From Clostridia bacterium (GTDB lineage Bacteria; Bacillota; Clostridia; Oscillospirales; Acutalibacteraceae), in the NCBI GenBank assembly GCA_017435865.1, contig JAFSEF010000058.1, positions 1 to 51,214 of the forward strand: a DNA stretch of 51,214 nucleotides. The letters are read 5' to 3'. The position numbers and the translations under genes were made by a program. The notes beneath the pieces are model-generated. The model was not told where the DNA came from, made no database searches, and was given only the letters and a program-made list of their open reading frames with translations. Position 1 is the first letter of the stretch. Every line of letters starts with the position of its first letter. This document shows positions 16,060-27,800 of the stretch, piece by piece.

Positions 16060-16773
16060 ATGGACAAATATCTGTTGTTTTATTATGCCTGTATCGGTAT
16101 GGGCTTTCTGCTTGGCACCGTTTATCTGTTCTGTGTGCGCAAAAAATACGGAATCTCTGTCAAGGAAACCCTGCAGATGTCGTTTTTCGGGCTTTGTGCT
16201 TCGCTTGTCGGTGCGATGCTGATGGCGCATCTGTATAATGCGATTATCCTTGTTGTAAGTGACGGACAAATGTATGCGGCCAGTCGGTTCCGTCTGTTCG
16301 GTGTTTTGTTGTTTTCTCCTCTGATCGTGAAAGGTGCTTACGCACTTGCAAAAATCAATTCCGATCTGCAGCTGGATCTGTATGCCGCCGGCACGGTTCT
16401 TGCGCTCGGAATGGCAAAAATCGGCTGCTTCGGCTATGGCTGTTGCTACGGAATCGCATCCGAAAACGGCATCCTGAACCGCCTGACGGGCACGACCGTT
16501 GTGCCGGTGCAGCTCATCGAAGCGGCATTCTGCGTTGTTCTTGCGGCTGTGCTGATGTTCCTTGTTCACCGCAAAAAATGCGTCGGGCTTATTTTTCCCA
16601 TTGCGCAGATTGCCTATTCCGTCCCGCGGTTTTTTCTTGAATTTCTGCGACATTACGATTATGCAGTGGAAGGGGATATCTTTCTGCACTTGTCTGTATG
16701 GCAGTGGTTTGCGGTTCTGACTACCCTTATCGGTATTCTCTGGCTGGCGGTTGCAAGAAGAAAACGCGCCTGA
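16060..16773 (+). CDS. Divergent prolipoprotein diacylglyceryl transferase (Lgt) family membrane protein
   Basis: A 237-residue protein with about seven hydrophobic helices. The motif KIGCFGYGCCYG matches the conserved Lgt segment (R-x-GNF/CF...GCCYG), and the C-terminal PRFFLEFLRHYD plus LSVWQW resemble the Lgt end region. The HGGL motif of true Lgt appears replaced by RLFGVLLFSP, so lipoprotein diacylglyceryl transfer is uncertain and it may act on a different lipid or acceptor. ATG 16060 has GGAG eight bases upstream; the frame is open back to 15991, but that lies upstream of the predicted transcription start. It is divergent from the MgtC-like gene and ends at a bidirectional terminator. 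Confidence 0.78.
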   Translation: MDKYLLFYYACIGMGFLLGTVYLFCVRKKYGISVKETLQMSFFGLCASLVGAMLMAHLYNAIILVVSDGQMYAASRFRLFGVLLFSPLIVKGAYALAKINSDLQLDLYAAGTVLALGMAKIGCFGYGCCYGIASENGILNRLTGTTVVPVQLIEAAFCVVLAAVLMFLVHRKKCVGLIFPIAQIAYSVPRFFLEFLRHYDYAVEGDIFLHLSVWQWFAVLTTLIGILWLAVARRKRA

Positions 16774-16778
16774 CAGTA

Positions 16779-16798
16779 CATTACATTATAATATATAT
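16779..16798. repeat. Left copy of a 20-base direct repeat flanking the GT-C-like gene
   Basis: CATTACATTATAATATATAT here matches CATTACATTATAACATATAT at 18752-18771 in 19 of 20 positions, in the same orientation. Together they bracket the GT-C-like gene with its promoter and terminator. Low complexity makes chance similarity possible. Confidence 0.45.
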
Positions 16799-16802
16799 AC
16801 TT

Positions 16803-16840
16803 ATAGCCTCTCCGTTTTTTATTTGGAGAGGCTATTGTTT
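16803..16840. terminator. Bidirectional terminator between convergent genes
   Basis: An 11-pair perfect stem ATAGCCTCTCC/GGAGAGGCTAT with an 11-base T-rich loop, followed by TGTTTT. It serves the Lgt-like gene (+) and the GT-C-like gene (-). Confidence 0.85.
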
Positions 16841-18675
16841 TATTCAATGACCGTCAGCAGAATCCCGCGCGAGAGTTTTTCTTCTTTGCAATTGAACATT
16901 TCTTTCATAACAGTGGCTTTGTCTTCTGCCATTTTAAAGCTGACGCCATAATTGAAATGCGGCAATACCGCGCTAATATAAATGTATTTGGGTTTTTTTT
17001 CGGGATTCAGTTCGTAATATGCTTCCAACCTTTCCGGCTCAAAGCTTAATTGCCATGCGGAATACGTGCCGAACGGACGGTCGACATACAGATACAACCA
17101 AGTCATTTCTGCAAGGAGCAGAATAGGTTCATCATCGTTGCTATATGTTTTTATTTTGTCGAGATCGCTCATGCTCAATTCAAAAGTGCCGTAATACTTG
17201 TTGTTAATATACAGATTTTCATACGGGCCTGTTTCAATTTGCTTAAACTCTGTTTTGTCGAATGGTATTGAAGAAATAAGACGTACGGTGTTATATGTTA
17301 ACTGTATGCAGCATCCCAGACAAAGAAGAATACAGCCTGTTTTTTGCAGCACAGGGCGGATTTTTTCTTTTTCATCTTTTAATTCGCAGAATAGATCTTT
17401 CACAAAGAAAACACCCGCAATGTTGCCGATTGCAAATACCCAACCGATTGCCCACAGCAGCAGATTGGATGCCAAAAACTGTGCAAGGGCGGCGATTGCG
17501 CATGGCAACCAAAAGCAGTAAAATCTTTTCTTGTTCTTGTTTGCTGTCAGAATATAACTAACGGCAGAGAGTAAAAGGAGTGGAAGAGAATAAAAGTAAA
17601 TGCTTCCTTCGTTGTTTGCCGATGCAGTTGTTATGCCTGCGATATAAAAAATCCCCAATGCAAGGCTCAGGCAAATATAAATAATTTTGTGTGAGATCAC
17701 TTTGCGCTTCTTGTCAAGTGCCAATGCAACAAAAAGCACAATCGGCAAAAAGAAAAGACCAAAACTGATGGTATTGAACGCAGAGGCTGCATTTTTTAGT
17801 TTTTTCCAAAATTCAATCAAGGGGGAGTTGAAATAATTGTGCTCGGAATCTGTGAGCAGGTGTTTAAAATTCTGTACAAATCCTGATAACGTGCCACCGG
17901 TTGCAAAAAAGAAAATAAGACAGCAGACAGCGATTAAGCAAATGCCGGCAAGGAATAAAAGAAATGCCTTTTTATTGAAAAAGATATCGTTTTCGGCTGT
18001 TTTTTGCGGAAGTTTTCGCAGTTTTTTGTTTTGTTTTTTGCGTTCTTTGTTGGAAAGAATAATGTTCTGTTTATGAAAACGGCTGTTTTTGTAAGCAAAA
18101 AACAGGCACAGTGTAATATACAAAAGAAAAACACCGCAGAAGATCGGATTGCATACACAGGCACAGGCATAACAAGCGCCTGTAAGAATGAAAAAAATGT
18201 TTTTTGGTTTTCTGCAAATGGTCAACAGTAGCAGACAGGTTGTCAATAAGAACAATGCGAACAGGGAATTGTAATTCAGCGACATAATGCCCATCGGACT
18301 TTGCGAATAAAAAAGCAGGGCTGCAAGCATTGCCCACCAGCCGTGTTTGCGGAAAAATGTATAAAGGCCGATGGCTGAACCAAAGTGAACGCAGAGATAT
18401 AAGCATCGCAAAAACAGAACGATACCGTTTGTTGAACCCCTGATTGCAAGCCATAGTTTTACGGGAAGATACAAAAACAGTGCCGAAAATTGAGACAAAT
18501 GCCATTCGTCTGTCACCAGGCTGTCTCCGTTTATGAGGCGCAAGGCAATGGTTGGATAAAATGATTCATCGACAATATTTGGTGCGTTTTGCAATCTAAA
18601 TATTAAAAATACCGTACACACGCACAAGGACAGAATGAAAAACATGTCGCAAAAACGCATCTTTTTGGTGTTCAT
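16840..18675 (-). CDS. Multi-spanning membrane protein, GT-C glycosyltransferase-like
   Basis: A 611-residue protein with about 11-12 hydrophobic helices and a C-terminal soluble part of roughly 140 residues. The first extracytoplasmic loop after helix 1 has an acidic ...NIVDESFYPTIAL motif and the segment HLSQFSALFLYLPVKLW, as in PMT/ArnT-like GT-C enzymes that use polyprenyl-linked sugars; the Asp-Glu pair would be the catalytic acid. A basic Lys/Arg-rich cytoplasmic loop (NKERKKQNKKLRKLPQK) splits the helices. The ATG at 18675 was chosen because GGGAGAAG sits five bases upstream; the ATG at 18690 overlaps that site. It is divergent from the giant secreted protein gene, so a role in modifying surface glycans or proteins is possible but unproven. 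A lower-GC, lysine-rich composition contrasts with its neighbours. Confidence 0.65.
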   Translation of the reverse strand: MNTKKMRFCDMFFILSLCVCTVFLIFRLQNAPNIVDESFYPTIALRLINGDSLVTDEWHLSQFSALFLYLPVKLWLAIRGSTNGIVLFLRCLYLCVHFGSAIGLYTFFRKHGWWAMLAALLFYSQSPMGIMSLNYNSLFALFLLTTCLLLLTICRKPKNIFFILTGACYACACVCNPIFCGVFLLYITLCLFFAYKNSRFHKQNIILSNKERKKQNKKLRKLPQKTAENDIFFNKKAFLLFLAGICLIAVCCLIFFFATGGTLSGFVQNFKHLLTDSEHNYFNSPLIEFWKKLKNAASAFNTISFGLFFLPIVLFVALALDKKRKVISHKIIYICLSLALGIFYIAGITTASANNEGSIYFYSLPLLLLSAVSYILTANKNKKRFYCFWLPCAIAALAQFLASNLLLWAIGWVFAIGNIAGVFFVKDLFCELKDEKEKIRPVLQKTGCILLCLGCCIQLTYNTVRLISSIPFDKTEFKQIETGPYENLYINNKYYGTFELSMSDLDKIKTYSNDDEPILLLAEMTWLYLYVDRPFGTYSAWQLSFEPERLEAYYELNPEKKPKYIYISAVLPHFNYGVSFKMAEDKATVMKEMFNCKEEKLSRGILLTVIE

Positions 18676-18707
18676 GTATGCTTCTCCCATAAAAACAATC
18701 TGTTTAT

Positions 18708-18736
18708 ACTATACTATAAGTTTATATTTCTGTCAA
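18708..18736 (-). promoter_or_regulatory. Promoter of the GT-C-like gene
   Basis: Minus strand TTGACA (18736-18731), 17-base spacer, TATAGT (18713-18708), about 35 bases before the start codon. Confidence 0.75.
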
Positions 18737-18751
18737 TAAAGTTATTATTTG

Positions 18752-18771
18752 CATTACATTATAACATATAT
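18752..18771. repeat. Right copy of the 20-base direct repeat
   Basis: CATTACATTATAACATATAT, 19 of 20 identical to 16779-16798, located just beyond the promoter of the GT-C-like gene. Confidence 0.45.
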
Positions 18772-19018
18772 GGTTTTGAAAGAATCGTTGTTTTACCTTG
18801 CAGATGGTACCCAAATAAATTTCGGGCAACAAATCTGAATAAATGTATTTATCTGCTGCCGGTAAAATTATTCCGCAATGCCGTGTTTTTTCGTTGCTTG
18901 TGGTTATATTCAGTTACCTGCACACCATGTTGTGCTTGCTTCTTTTTGTGTTTTTGTCAATTGTGGATTTGCACAAAACAAGTATATATATTTGTGCAAT
19001 CTTTTTGCTGAAAACAAC
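18772..19018. other. Intergenic region upstream of the giant gene
   Basis: No gene is seen. An inverted repeat at 18825-18834/18851-18860 (GGCAACAAAT with ATCTGCTGCC) pairs fully on the minus strand with two G-U pairs. A second one, TTGCACAAA (18969-18977) and TTTGTGCAA (18991-18999), lies about 20 bases before the giant gene's -35 box and is followed by a short T-run. The second is a candidate regulator site or a terminator for readthrough. Confidence 0.5.
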
Positions 19019-19047
19019 TTGAAAACTTGACGATGATGGTGTATAAT
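19019..19047 (+). promoter_or_regulatory. Promoter of the giant protein gene
   Basis: TTGAAA (19019-19024), 17-base spacer, TATAAT (19042-19047). Transcription would start near 19054, giving a leader of about 96 bases to the preferred ATG. The in-frame start at 19027 lies inside this promoter and is therefore excluded. Confidence 0.72.
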
Positions 19048-19149
19048 GTCTATCGTATGATAGTATCTAAAGGTGTAATTATGTCCAATATCCGACATTT
19101 TGCACCTGCAGATCATCTTCAATTTCAAGTCAGAAAAGGAGAAATGACT

Positions 19150-21838
19150 ATGAAACGAGTTCTCAGAAACACTCTTTGCGTGTTCCTGGCAATCATCATG
19201 GCTTTCAGCAGCTTCCAGATGAGTGCCGGTAATATTGCAGAGAAACTCGGCCTGCGCATCAGTGCGGAAGCAGCAGCTGCTGTTGATTCCGATGAACTGA
19301 AAAACGTATGGTTGAATGGTAAACATCTGGTAAGTGGTAACCAGACTGTAAATGAATTCTTGGCAAGTCTTACCGCCACATCTAATAAGCTTGAAGTTGC
19401 TGAACTTTCCGGGCTTTCCGGTCGTGACATGTGGACGGCATATTACATTCTCAATTATATTGCCGAGGATTACTATTTTTTGAATGGAACTAACAAAACG
19501 GGTTCTTCTTCGTTCACTACGGATTCAGCTGCCGAAAATCTTGTCAACGTTCTTGGTGCAGATTATCGGACGGCTATTTTGAATCTTGTCTCTCCGGCAG
19601 GTACGGATGCTGTTGAGTATCTCGGCAGAAAAAAGGTTACAATCCAACGTACAGGGCAGGCTCCGGGCCAAGCAAATACAATAGATATGTCGACAACTTA
19701 TGCAACGAATGCGGCTGATGCGGATGCATATAACAATGTTCAAACTTTCTCTAAAGAAATTAGATTGAACACAACTGTTGCGAATTTCATCAGTTCGTAT
19801 GAAGATTATAAGGACTTGAACACATATCCTATTTGGACATCTGTGACGGCAACATTGGTGAATGCGCAGAAGTCCTCCGATTCTGGGGTATCATATACCG
19901 AGACGCAAGCTAGCAAAGCTTCTAGCTGCGAAAGTCCTGGTGATTTGCCGGCATTGGGTACTTACACGCGCACAATGGAACGTTGGCACGAACTGCAGCA
20001 TTTTGAAATTGGTGCCAATCGCCCGAGTACTACAGTTACTGATACGGATGGAACACAACTTGGCATTAATGAGGCCATTCTGTCATACGGTGACTTTGTT
20101 ACCGGTGGTGCTTTCAATACGCATTGGAGCGCATGGGCTGCAAGTGATGACGACAGCTACATTTATGATATGGACGCCACAGATCGCGATAATTTGATTG
20201 CAGCTTATGAAACGAAGCACAATAATTATAAGACTGTTGTCGGCGCTGGTGTTCCTGTCAATGTCCTCGGAACGATCTTTACTGCTTACAATTCCACCAT
20301 TGGTGGCGATGGTAAGGACCCCGCAGGCAACACAACCGCTTATGCATCTTACAATGCTTTCTATGACAAGTTGGTTGCTGTTGCAAACGTTTCGCAGTAC
20401 AAGGACATGGCAGACTGGTTCATGGGTACTCTTGCAGTAGACGGTCTGTATGTTTATAATTATGACACTGACTACATCAACAGCTTTGCTACTGATTCCA
20501 ATGCCACAGTGAAAGCTGAATATGATGCCATTGAAAAAATCTACAACATCAGCACAGGTTATCTTGCTGCTTTCAATGAGCTTACAGAGACTGAAAAGAA
20601 GAACCTGATCAGTGTTCTGGAAGCAAGTTTCGGAATTAATTATAATTCCCAAGTTGCTGACCGTATGGCACAGTTGCAGCTTTATAAGGATTATTATGAA
20701 CTGTATGCTGCATACGAATATGTTAATTTCCGTATGAAAAACGGTACTTCTTCCGTTTATACGAAAGAAGATTACAAAAACGGTGACGGCACAACCATCG
20801 GCTTGCAGCAGTATTCAAGCTACGAGCATAAAGAGAATGCTGTCTCGGATGAAATTCTTGCCGATGCTCCCGCAGACATGCGTGCAAAACTTGCCGTCAT
20901 TAAGAATTACGAAGATTCTGCGGCATTTGCAGCATTGTTCGGCGATGGTTTCGATTTTGCCACGCTTGATAACTTTGTAAAAGCACTCGATCATGAACGT
21001 TCTTACCGTGGTATCGATTACAATTATAAGAATTCTGCGGCATTTGCCTGGTTCGAAGCAAACAAGAATGAAACCTGGCTTACCAAGGACCTCATTGTTC
21101 TTCTTTCCACTTACGGAACTGCTGCTTCCTATGCCAAAGATTGGAAAGAAAGCAAAACGGCTGCCGCCAACGGTACTTCAGGGTATGAAGCTCTGACTCC
21201 GACTGAAATTGATCAGATTTTCGGCGCAACCTACGAACAGGATCCCGTTGATGCAACCGTAAAAGAAATTGACGATGCTATCTATCAGGTTATCTTTAAC
21301 CAGCTGTTGCACTTGCTGGGTGTTGCCGGCTATGACGTAACGGTTGGCGGCGTGACGGTTACTCTCGGTGCTGATGTTGCCAACATGAACGGTGATGTTA
21401 AAGCCGACAAGATTCGCTCTGTTAACGCAAGAACTGCAAGGCTCCTTAATGAATTGCTGGATGACATTGATCACGCTCTGTATTATTGGTATACGGGTGC
21501 GGATGTCTATGTCCGCAGCAGCAACAATTATGTTTCCTTTGCTTCTTCCGGCTACACGGCATATCCTGTCAGTTCGCAGGCAAATCTGCTGACTGATACC
21601 CGCAAAAACAACCTGATAACCATGTATTCGCTGCTTGATGATTGCAAGGCGGCTTATGATGCCTATGGTAAAGACCTGGTTGCTACATTGAAGGGCAAAC
21701 TGGACTTTGACGACGGTAACGGTGACAACATCGGCGGCGATGGCTATTATACCATCCGTCATGCCCAGGCATATTCTGATATTGCCCGTGAAGGCTCTAA
21801 TTTCAGCTCCACGCTCCCGGCGGAAGAAGACGACTATG
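19150..21838 (+). other. Signal peptide and unique N-terminal region of the giant protein
   Basis: After the signal peptide (about residues 1-42) comes a non-repetitive, Ala/Asp/Asn/Tyr-rich, probably helical region up to about residue 896, with many KDYYELYAAYEYV-like stretches. It contains codons TTA, CTA and TCA (for example TCA in GVSY near 19890), unlike the 3' part of the gene. No known binding domain was recognised. Confidence 0.6.
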
Positions 21839-24800
21839 TTCTGTCTGTTCACCGCGTTGAGCACATGCTGGAAAAACTCGATGATTTCCTTACTTCTTCT
21901 GACTTTATCAATCTTATTGCTCCCGATTCCGGCGCTGCAAACCTGACTGCATGGTTGCAGAATCTGATCGGCGATCTGGTATTCTCCGATGAAATGATCA
22001 ACACCATTGTTGGTCTTCTGTTCCCGATGCTGACAGACCTTCTGGAAGGCCTGTTGAAAGAGGAGCTCAAAACAATTCCGTTGGATATTAAAGACGGCGC
22101 TCTTGAATTGCAAACCACGATTCATCTTTACCTTGACGGCGAAACGAAGAACGACAGGTATACTCCTGTTTCTTTGCCGGATGCTTTTAAACAGATTGGT
22201 CTTCCGCTGTATCCCTTGCATCTGGCTGAGACGCTGACATCAAAAAATGAAACAAAGTATTCTACACTCATCAAACTTTTGAATCAGTGCGGCAGATATT
22301 GGAACAGTTCTGTGATCGATTTGAATGGCGACGGTTCCGTTTCCTCCAAAGAACTCGGTTATCTTGGTGTTGAATGGGGTCTGGATGACATCACCAATCC
22401 CGAACAGCGCTTTAATGCTTTCCTTTCTGTTATCGGTGATATTTTCAGCGGTATTATTCCGCTGTTGCAATGCCTTTTCTGCAATTTAACATACACCAAG
22501 ACAGTTAATAATCTCGCATATGCGCATGCGCCAGAAGTTTACCTCAAATATAGTGTTACATTGTCTACCGATCAGCCATTGGCTCTCTTCCTTGAAGAAG
22601 GTACCCTTTCGATCAAGGGTTTGGACCTTTATAACAACCTTTGGCTGTCTCTGTTTGAAACCCTGTTCTTCAACGACTATATCTCTTCCCCCTATTATGT
22701 ATCCGATTTTAATGTAACGACGGAAAAACCGTTCTCTTCCTCCTTCGGTAACTCCGCTAATGGCACCGATTCCTATCAGTTTGCTAAATGTCTGTTCATG
22801 CCCGTGTATGCAACAATCGTTAAGGTTTCGCAGGCTCCGTTGAATACGGTTCTTAACCTGCTTCCCAACATCATGTTTATTCTGGCATCCGACTGGATTC
22901 AGCCGCACATCACCCGTCTGAAACTCTATTTGAGTGTTTATGATGTGGACGGTGCTATTGATACAAGCAATTCCGGTGCATTGGGTGACTTTGCTTCTAT
23001 TTTCCAGGGCATCATCTGGGGCTTTATCGAATTCAATGATATCGAAATCGACCTCGGCGGGATGCTTAACCTCGAAGAATTGATCGGCGCTCCATTGAAT
23101 GATCTTGATGGCATACTCAGGGCTTTCCTTGATCCGGAAATTGCAAGCCTTCTTCCCGAAATTAATGAACTTGAAATTGCAACGCTGGGTACTTTTGGAG
23201 AACATTACAGCCCTGCAAGAACATTTAATCCTCTCGGCGGCGATCCCGGCATGTATTATGCTGTTGATGCCGATATCGCAGACGTATTCTATTATCTGAT
23301 TCAGTTTGTACTTAACTTTGCCTCCGCAAACGGCGGCGCAAACCTGGAAAACCTTCTTGGGCTGGATCTTGGTTCCATCAAGGTTGATATGATCGGCCTT
23401 GACCTTAAGAAGTTGCTCACCACCCTGAATCCTGCTCAGGTTATTGCTGCATTGGTAGAACTTTTCTGCCCGAATACCACCAATAAGACCAACTCCAACG
23501 ATCGAGATCTGGCCGGCATCGGTGAGTATAAGGACGGCACTTCTCCCTATGCTCTGACCAATTGGGACTGGTTCTATCCCACCGAAAATTCTATCTTCTT
23601 CAAGACAGTACAGGATATTTCTGCTGCTGAATTTGTTTACCTTGACAATGAAAACAACTGGACTCTTGACAAGGCTGAATTCTTCTACAACAATGCAATC
23701 GGTCTCGTGGATGCCATCCTCGGCCTTGTGCTTACCGATGAAGATTCTCAGGCTTACAAAGATTTCCATGTTGTCGGCGGCGGTTCCTCTGCAAACTACC
23801 TGCGCAATATGATTGAACAGTTGTTCTCTTCTGACGGCGCATGGAATGTTGTGGAATTGATGGCTTATACCCTTGGTTCGGTCTTGGGCTCCCTGCCTGC
23901 ACCTGTTCTTAATATTTTCAAAGACAACTTCGGTATCAATGTTAACAGATGGTTCGAAACCTACGGTTATATGTTCTACGGTGAATACTTCGAAGAAGAC
24001 GGTTACTACCAGCCCTTCGATGTGGCAAACGGACTTACCGAAGGCACCACCCATCTGACCAAAGTTGCACATGACATCGTCCCGCAGTACGAATGTATCT
24101 TCTGCGTAGATAATGATGTTTTCAAAGAAAATGCCGATGGCACCGAAACTCTTGTGAAGGCCGGTATTCGTGACGAAAACGGCGAACTCCGTGGCAACAA
24201 TTATCCGCTTTCCGGCAATCTGCTTGAATACTATGATGTCGATTTTGACTATCAGGCAGACACTTCCAATTACAAGAATTTCAGATGCCATAACTGCGGC
24301 AATCAGCTTATCATCAGCTACGGCACCGATGAACTCACAAATGAGATCACCATCCCCGCAAACTCTGTCGGTGAAAAAGACTATACGATGACAGTAACTG
24401 ATGCAGAAGGCAATCCTATGCTGAATGCTGACGGCACGGAAGTTACCAAAGTAATCGGCCGTACCTACTACACTTATGACGGTACCTGGACAACAATTGA
24501 CAATGGTAACGAAGTCAAGTTCTACATTCCTGATAACAAATTCTATCAGGGTGCTAACGGCGACTATTATCTTCCTGATTCGCAGTGGGAAGACCAGTTC
24601 AAACGCGTTAAGATCATCCGTAAGGCTTTGCCTGCAGCACAGGCCGAAGCTGAAGAAATCGAACGTGCATACAACAGATTTGAATATGAGGTATGGTTTG
24701 ATTGGAATGGCGACGGCAACTTTGATCCTGATGCCATTATCAACACTTACGACCGCGAGATTTTCGTTGCGTACACCATGTACATGATGGAAGACCTTGC

Positions 24801-27800
24801 TCCTCTGTTTAACCTCCTTCTTTTGGGCGAAGATGCTGTTCTGTTTGACGGCGCATTCACACTGGTCGGCTTCAATGCCTACGACTCGGTGCTGCTTCCT
24901 CTTTGGGAACTGCTTGAAATCTGTTCTGACGAAATGACCGAACTGACAGGCCAAACAGCAGCACTCAGTGCAGATGGTTACCTGGAATATATCCGTTCCA
25001 ATTCCAATGCGTCCGACCCGACATATGACGAAGAAACAGGCTATTCCAATGCTGGTGCAGTTGCCGGTATTACCTATCTGACTGAGCAGCTCTTCACATG
25101 GATCGACTGGGTTCTTACCAATGATGAAGGCGGTAAGAACATGGTTCAGAAGATCTTTGACCTTCTGCCCAACCTCTTCTATGGTCTGCAGTCTAACCTG
25201 CTTTCCAATGCAATCTTCAACCTCATCCACTTTGCAATTGTGCTTGTGGATATCATCCGTCCCATTTTCGACCTGGATCTGAATGCCCTGCTGCGGAATC
25301 TCCTGTTTGATCTGCTGGTTGAATATAATGATGACCTCAATGAAAATCTGACCGATCCCGATTGCGGTTGTGAAGTAATTGCAGTACCCACATTGGAAGA
25401 TGCTCCCGATCAGGAAACTGAACCTGAAGCTTATGATAAATGGCTTGCAGAAGATTATGAACAGTATGTTGCTGCTCTTGAAGTCTACGAAGCCTACAAG
25501 GCTCAGCATTCTTACGGTGGAGCGCACTACAAGGCTAACAAAGATAAAAACCCGACCACTCCTGCAGCTGTAGCAATTCTTGACGTTGAAAACCTGACCC
25601 TTCAGGCTATTCTGCAGATTGTGCAGAATCTGTTCGGCTTCAAGTTCTCGCCCATCCACTATGCCCTGGAAGGTATCGCTCTGACTGCTGAACGCGATGC
25701 TGACAAGGACGGCGAAATGGAATACTATGGTATTGAATCGTATGTTTCCCTTTCCAACTATTCCTGGACGGATATTGACAACAATGGCAAGAAAGATGAT
25801 GCTGTTACAGACGCTACCGGCACAGTATTGAGATCTACTGATTCCATGCCCGTTGCAACCAGACTGAACTACTACGGTCCCGACTCTGTAACCCTGCTTG
25901 TTTCGATCCTGCTTGACCTTCTGCACATCGATGCTAACCGCACTGCACTTGACAGACTTCTGTTCAGTGACGGTTCACTTGGTGACGGCTTCACTTCCGA
26001 AGGTCTGTTCTCGGCACTCGACACACTGTTCACTGAAGTTGAATTTGACTACAGCAGAGAACCCAACTGGGACTATCTTGCAGAAGACTTTGTTGCTGAC
26101 TGGAACGGTGACGGAGAAGATGAAAAGTGGGAAGGCACCGCAGCCCAGATGCAGTGGCTGTATGCTGATACAACGGATCTTTCCATGTATCATTCCATCT
26201 ACTATCTCTCCTATGTAACCGACTGGACCTACGAAACGGCTGACGGCATCTATGACAGCTTTGATGCTATCCTCAACATGGTTGCAGGTCTGATCGAAAT
26301 CGACGGCAAAACCTATGAAAATCTTCCGGATCTTCTGAACGGGCTGCTGAATGATATGCTGTTCACCGATGAAATGGCTGGCACCATTGTTGACCTGCTC
26401 GGCACAGTTCTTAACCTGCTTCCTCCCGTTGTATTCCAGCTGGTTGACACAATTTTTGATACCAACATTGCTGATGACATTGTGTCCGATACAAAATCTC
26501 CGGACGATCAGCTTGGCGATGATATTCTTGAAACCCGCGAAAAAGACGAAAACGGCAATCCTGTATACGGTTGGTACAAGTATTTTGACCACATCGTAAC
26601 CGCCATTGACGATGCAGGTGTCAGAACATACGAATTTGTTGTAGGTTCTGAATATGCAACCGAAGAAACCGTTATTGAAAAACAGCCTGTTGTGGATGAC
26701 GCAACCGGCGAAGCCGTTCTTGACGGTGAAGACAACCCCGTTATGAAGGATGTTGAAGTTAAGGTTGTAACTTATGACTTCGGCATTGACGATTTTGATG
26801 ATCCTGCTGAAAAACAGGAAGCATTCTTCCAGTTCATTACTGATCTGTTGCAGCCCGCAGCATATCTGCTCGGTTGGATCTTTATTGGTGCTGACTATCG
26901 CTTCTTCTTCACCATGGGCGAAGGCATCAAGTATCAGCAGATTCAGGGCGACGGCGGTAAGACCTATTACGACATCGTATTCGATAAAGGCGGCGACCTT
27001 GACGGTGACGGTGATGACCCGAACGACTTCGGCGATGATTCCATCATCCTCAACGGCGGTATGGGCTACCAGTATGGTCTTGTGCCGATCTTCGAAGCAT
27101 TCGGTCTGGAATGCTTGCCGGCACAAAACTTCTATACCTTTGATGAACAAGGCAATGTTGCCGATATCAAGGTGCATGATTTCCTTGCACACTTTGTTGA
27201 CATTCTGCAGCAGCTGATCAATGCAATTCTCTATCCGACTGTTGATGACATGTTCTACATGGCAGAAGGTGATACCACCGTCAACACCATTGACTGGCTG
27301 ATCGATAAACTGCCCAACCTGATTTACTTCATCAACTGCAACGGTCTGTCTGTTGCTGTTAACAACATTCTTGCAAACTTTGCAAACTTCCTTAACATTC
27401 TCAATTCCGTTTTGGAAGAATCAATCGATATCAATGCTTTGATTGCAAGCGTTGGTCTTGATATGAACAACATCAACCTTGGCTCTATCTTCAAGATTCT
27501 TGAAAGCGTTCTTGGTATTCATGTCAATGATTCCATGCTCCACTTCCTTGAAACTCTGTATATCGGTGAAATTAAGCCTTATCAGTCCGCAAACCAGCGT
27601 CCTGCATACAGAATGGCTTGCACCGATAAGGAAGACCAGGCTGACGTTATCACCATCCTTATCAGCCTTCTTCTTGATGTCCTTATGGATCAGGGCTCTT
27701 ATGCGCAGGATACCTATAAAGTACAGGTTTCCCACGATGACGGCACTTATGATGAAGAAAACGGAATCATGATTCCGCCTGCAGATGGTTGGGAAGATGT

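Noticed and set aside
18825-18860. Small RNA gene or riboswitch before the giant gene
   Set aside because: The hairpin is short, lacks a promoter and conserved riboswitch core, and lies upstream of the mapped promoters on both sides.
19027-19149. Upstream extension of the giant protein to 19027
   Set aside because: That ATG lies within the promoter, before the predicted transcription start; 19150 (or less likely 19081) has a ribosome binding site.
22318-22356. Dockerin domain suggested by DLNGDGSVSSKEL
   Set aside because: Only one calcium loop is visible and no second duplicated segment, so a cellulosomal dockerin is not supported; treated as an EF-hand-like loop.
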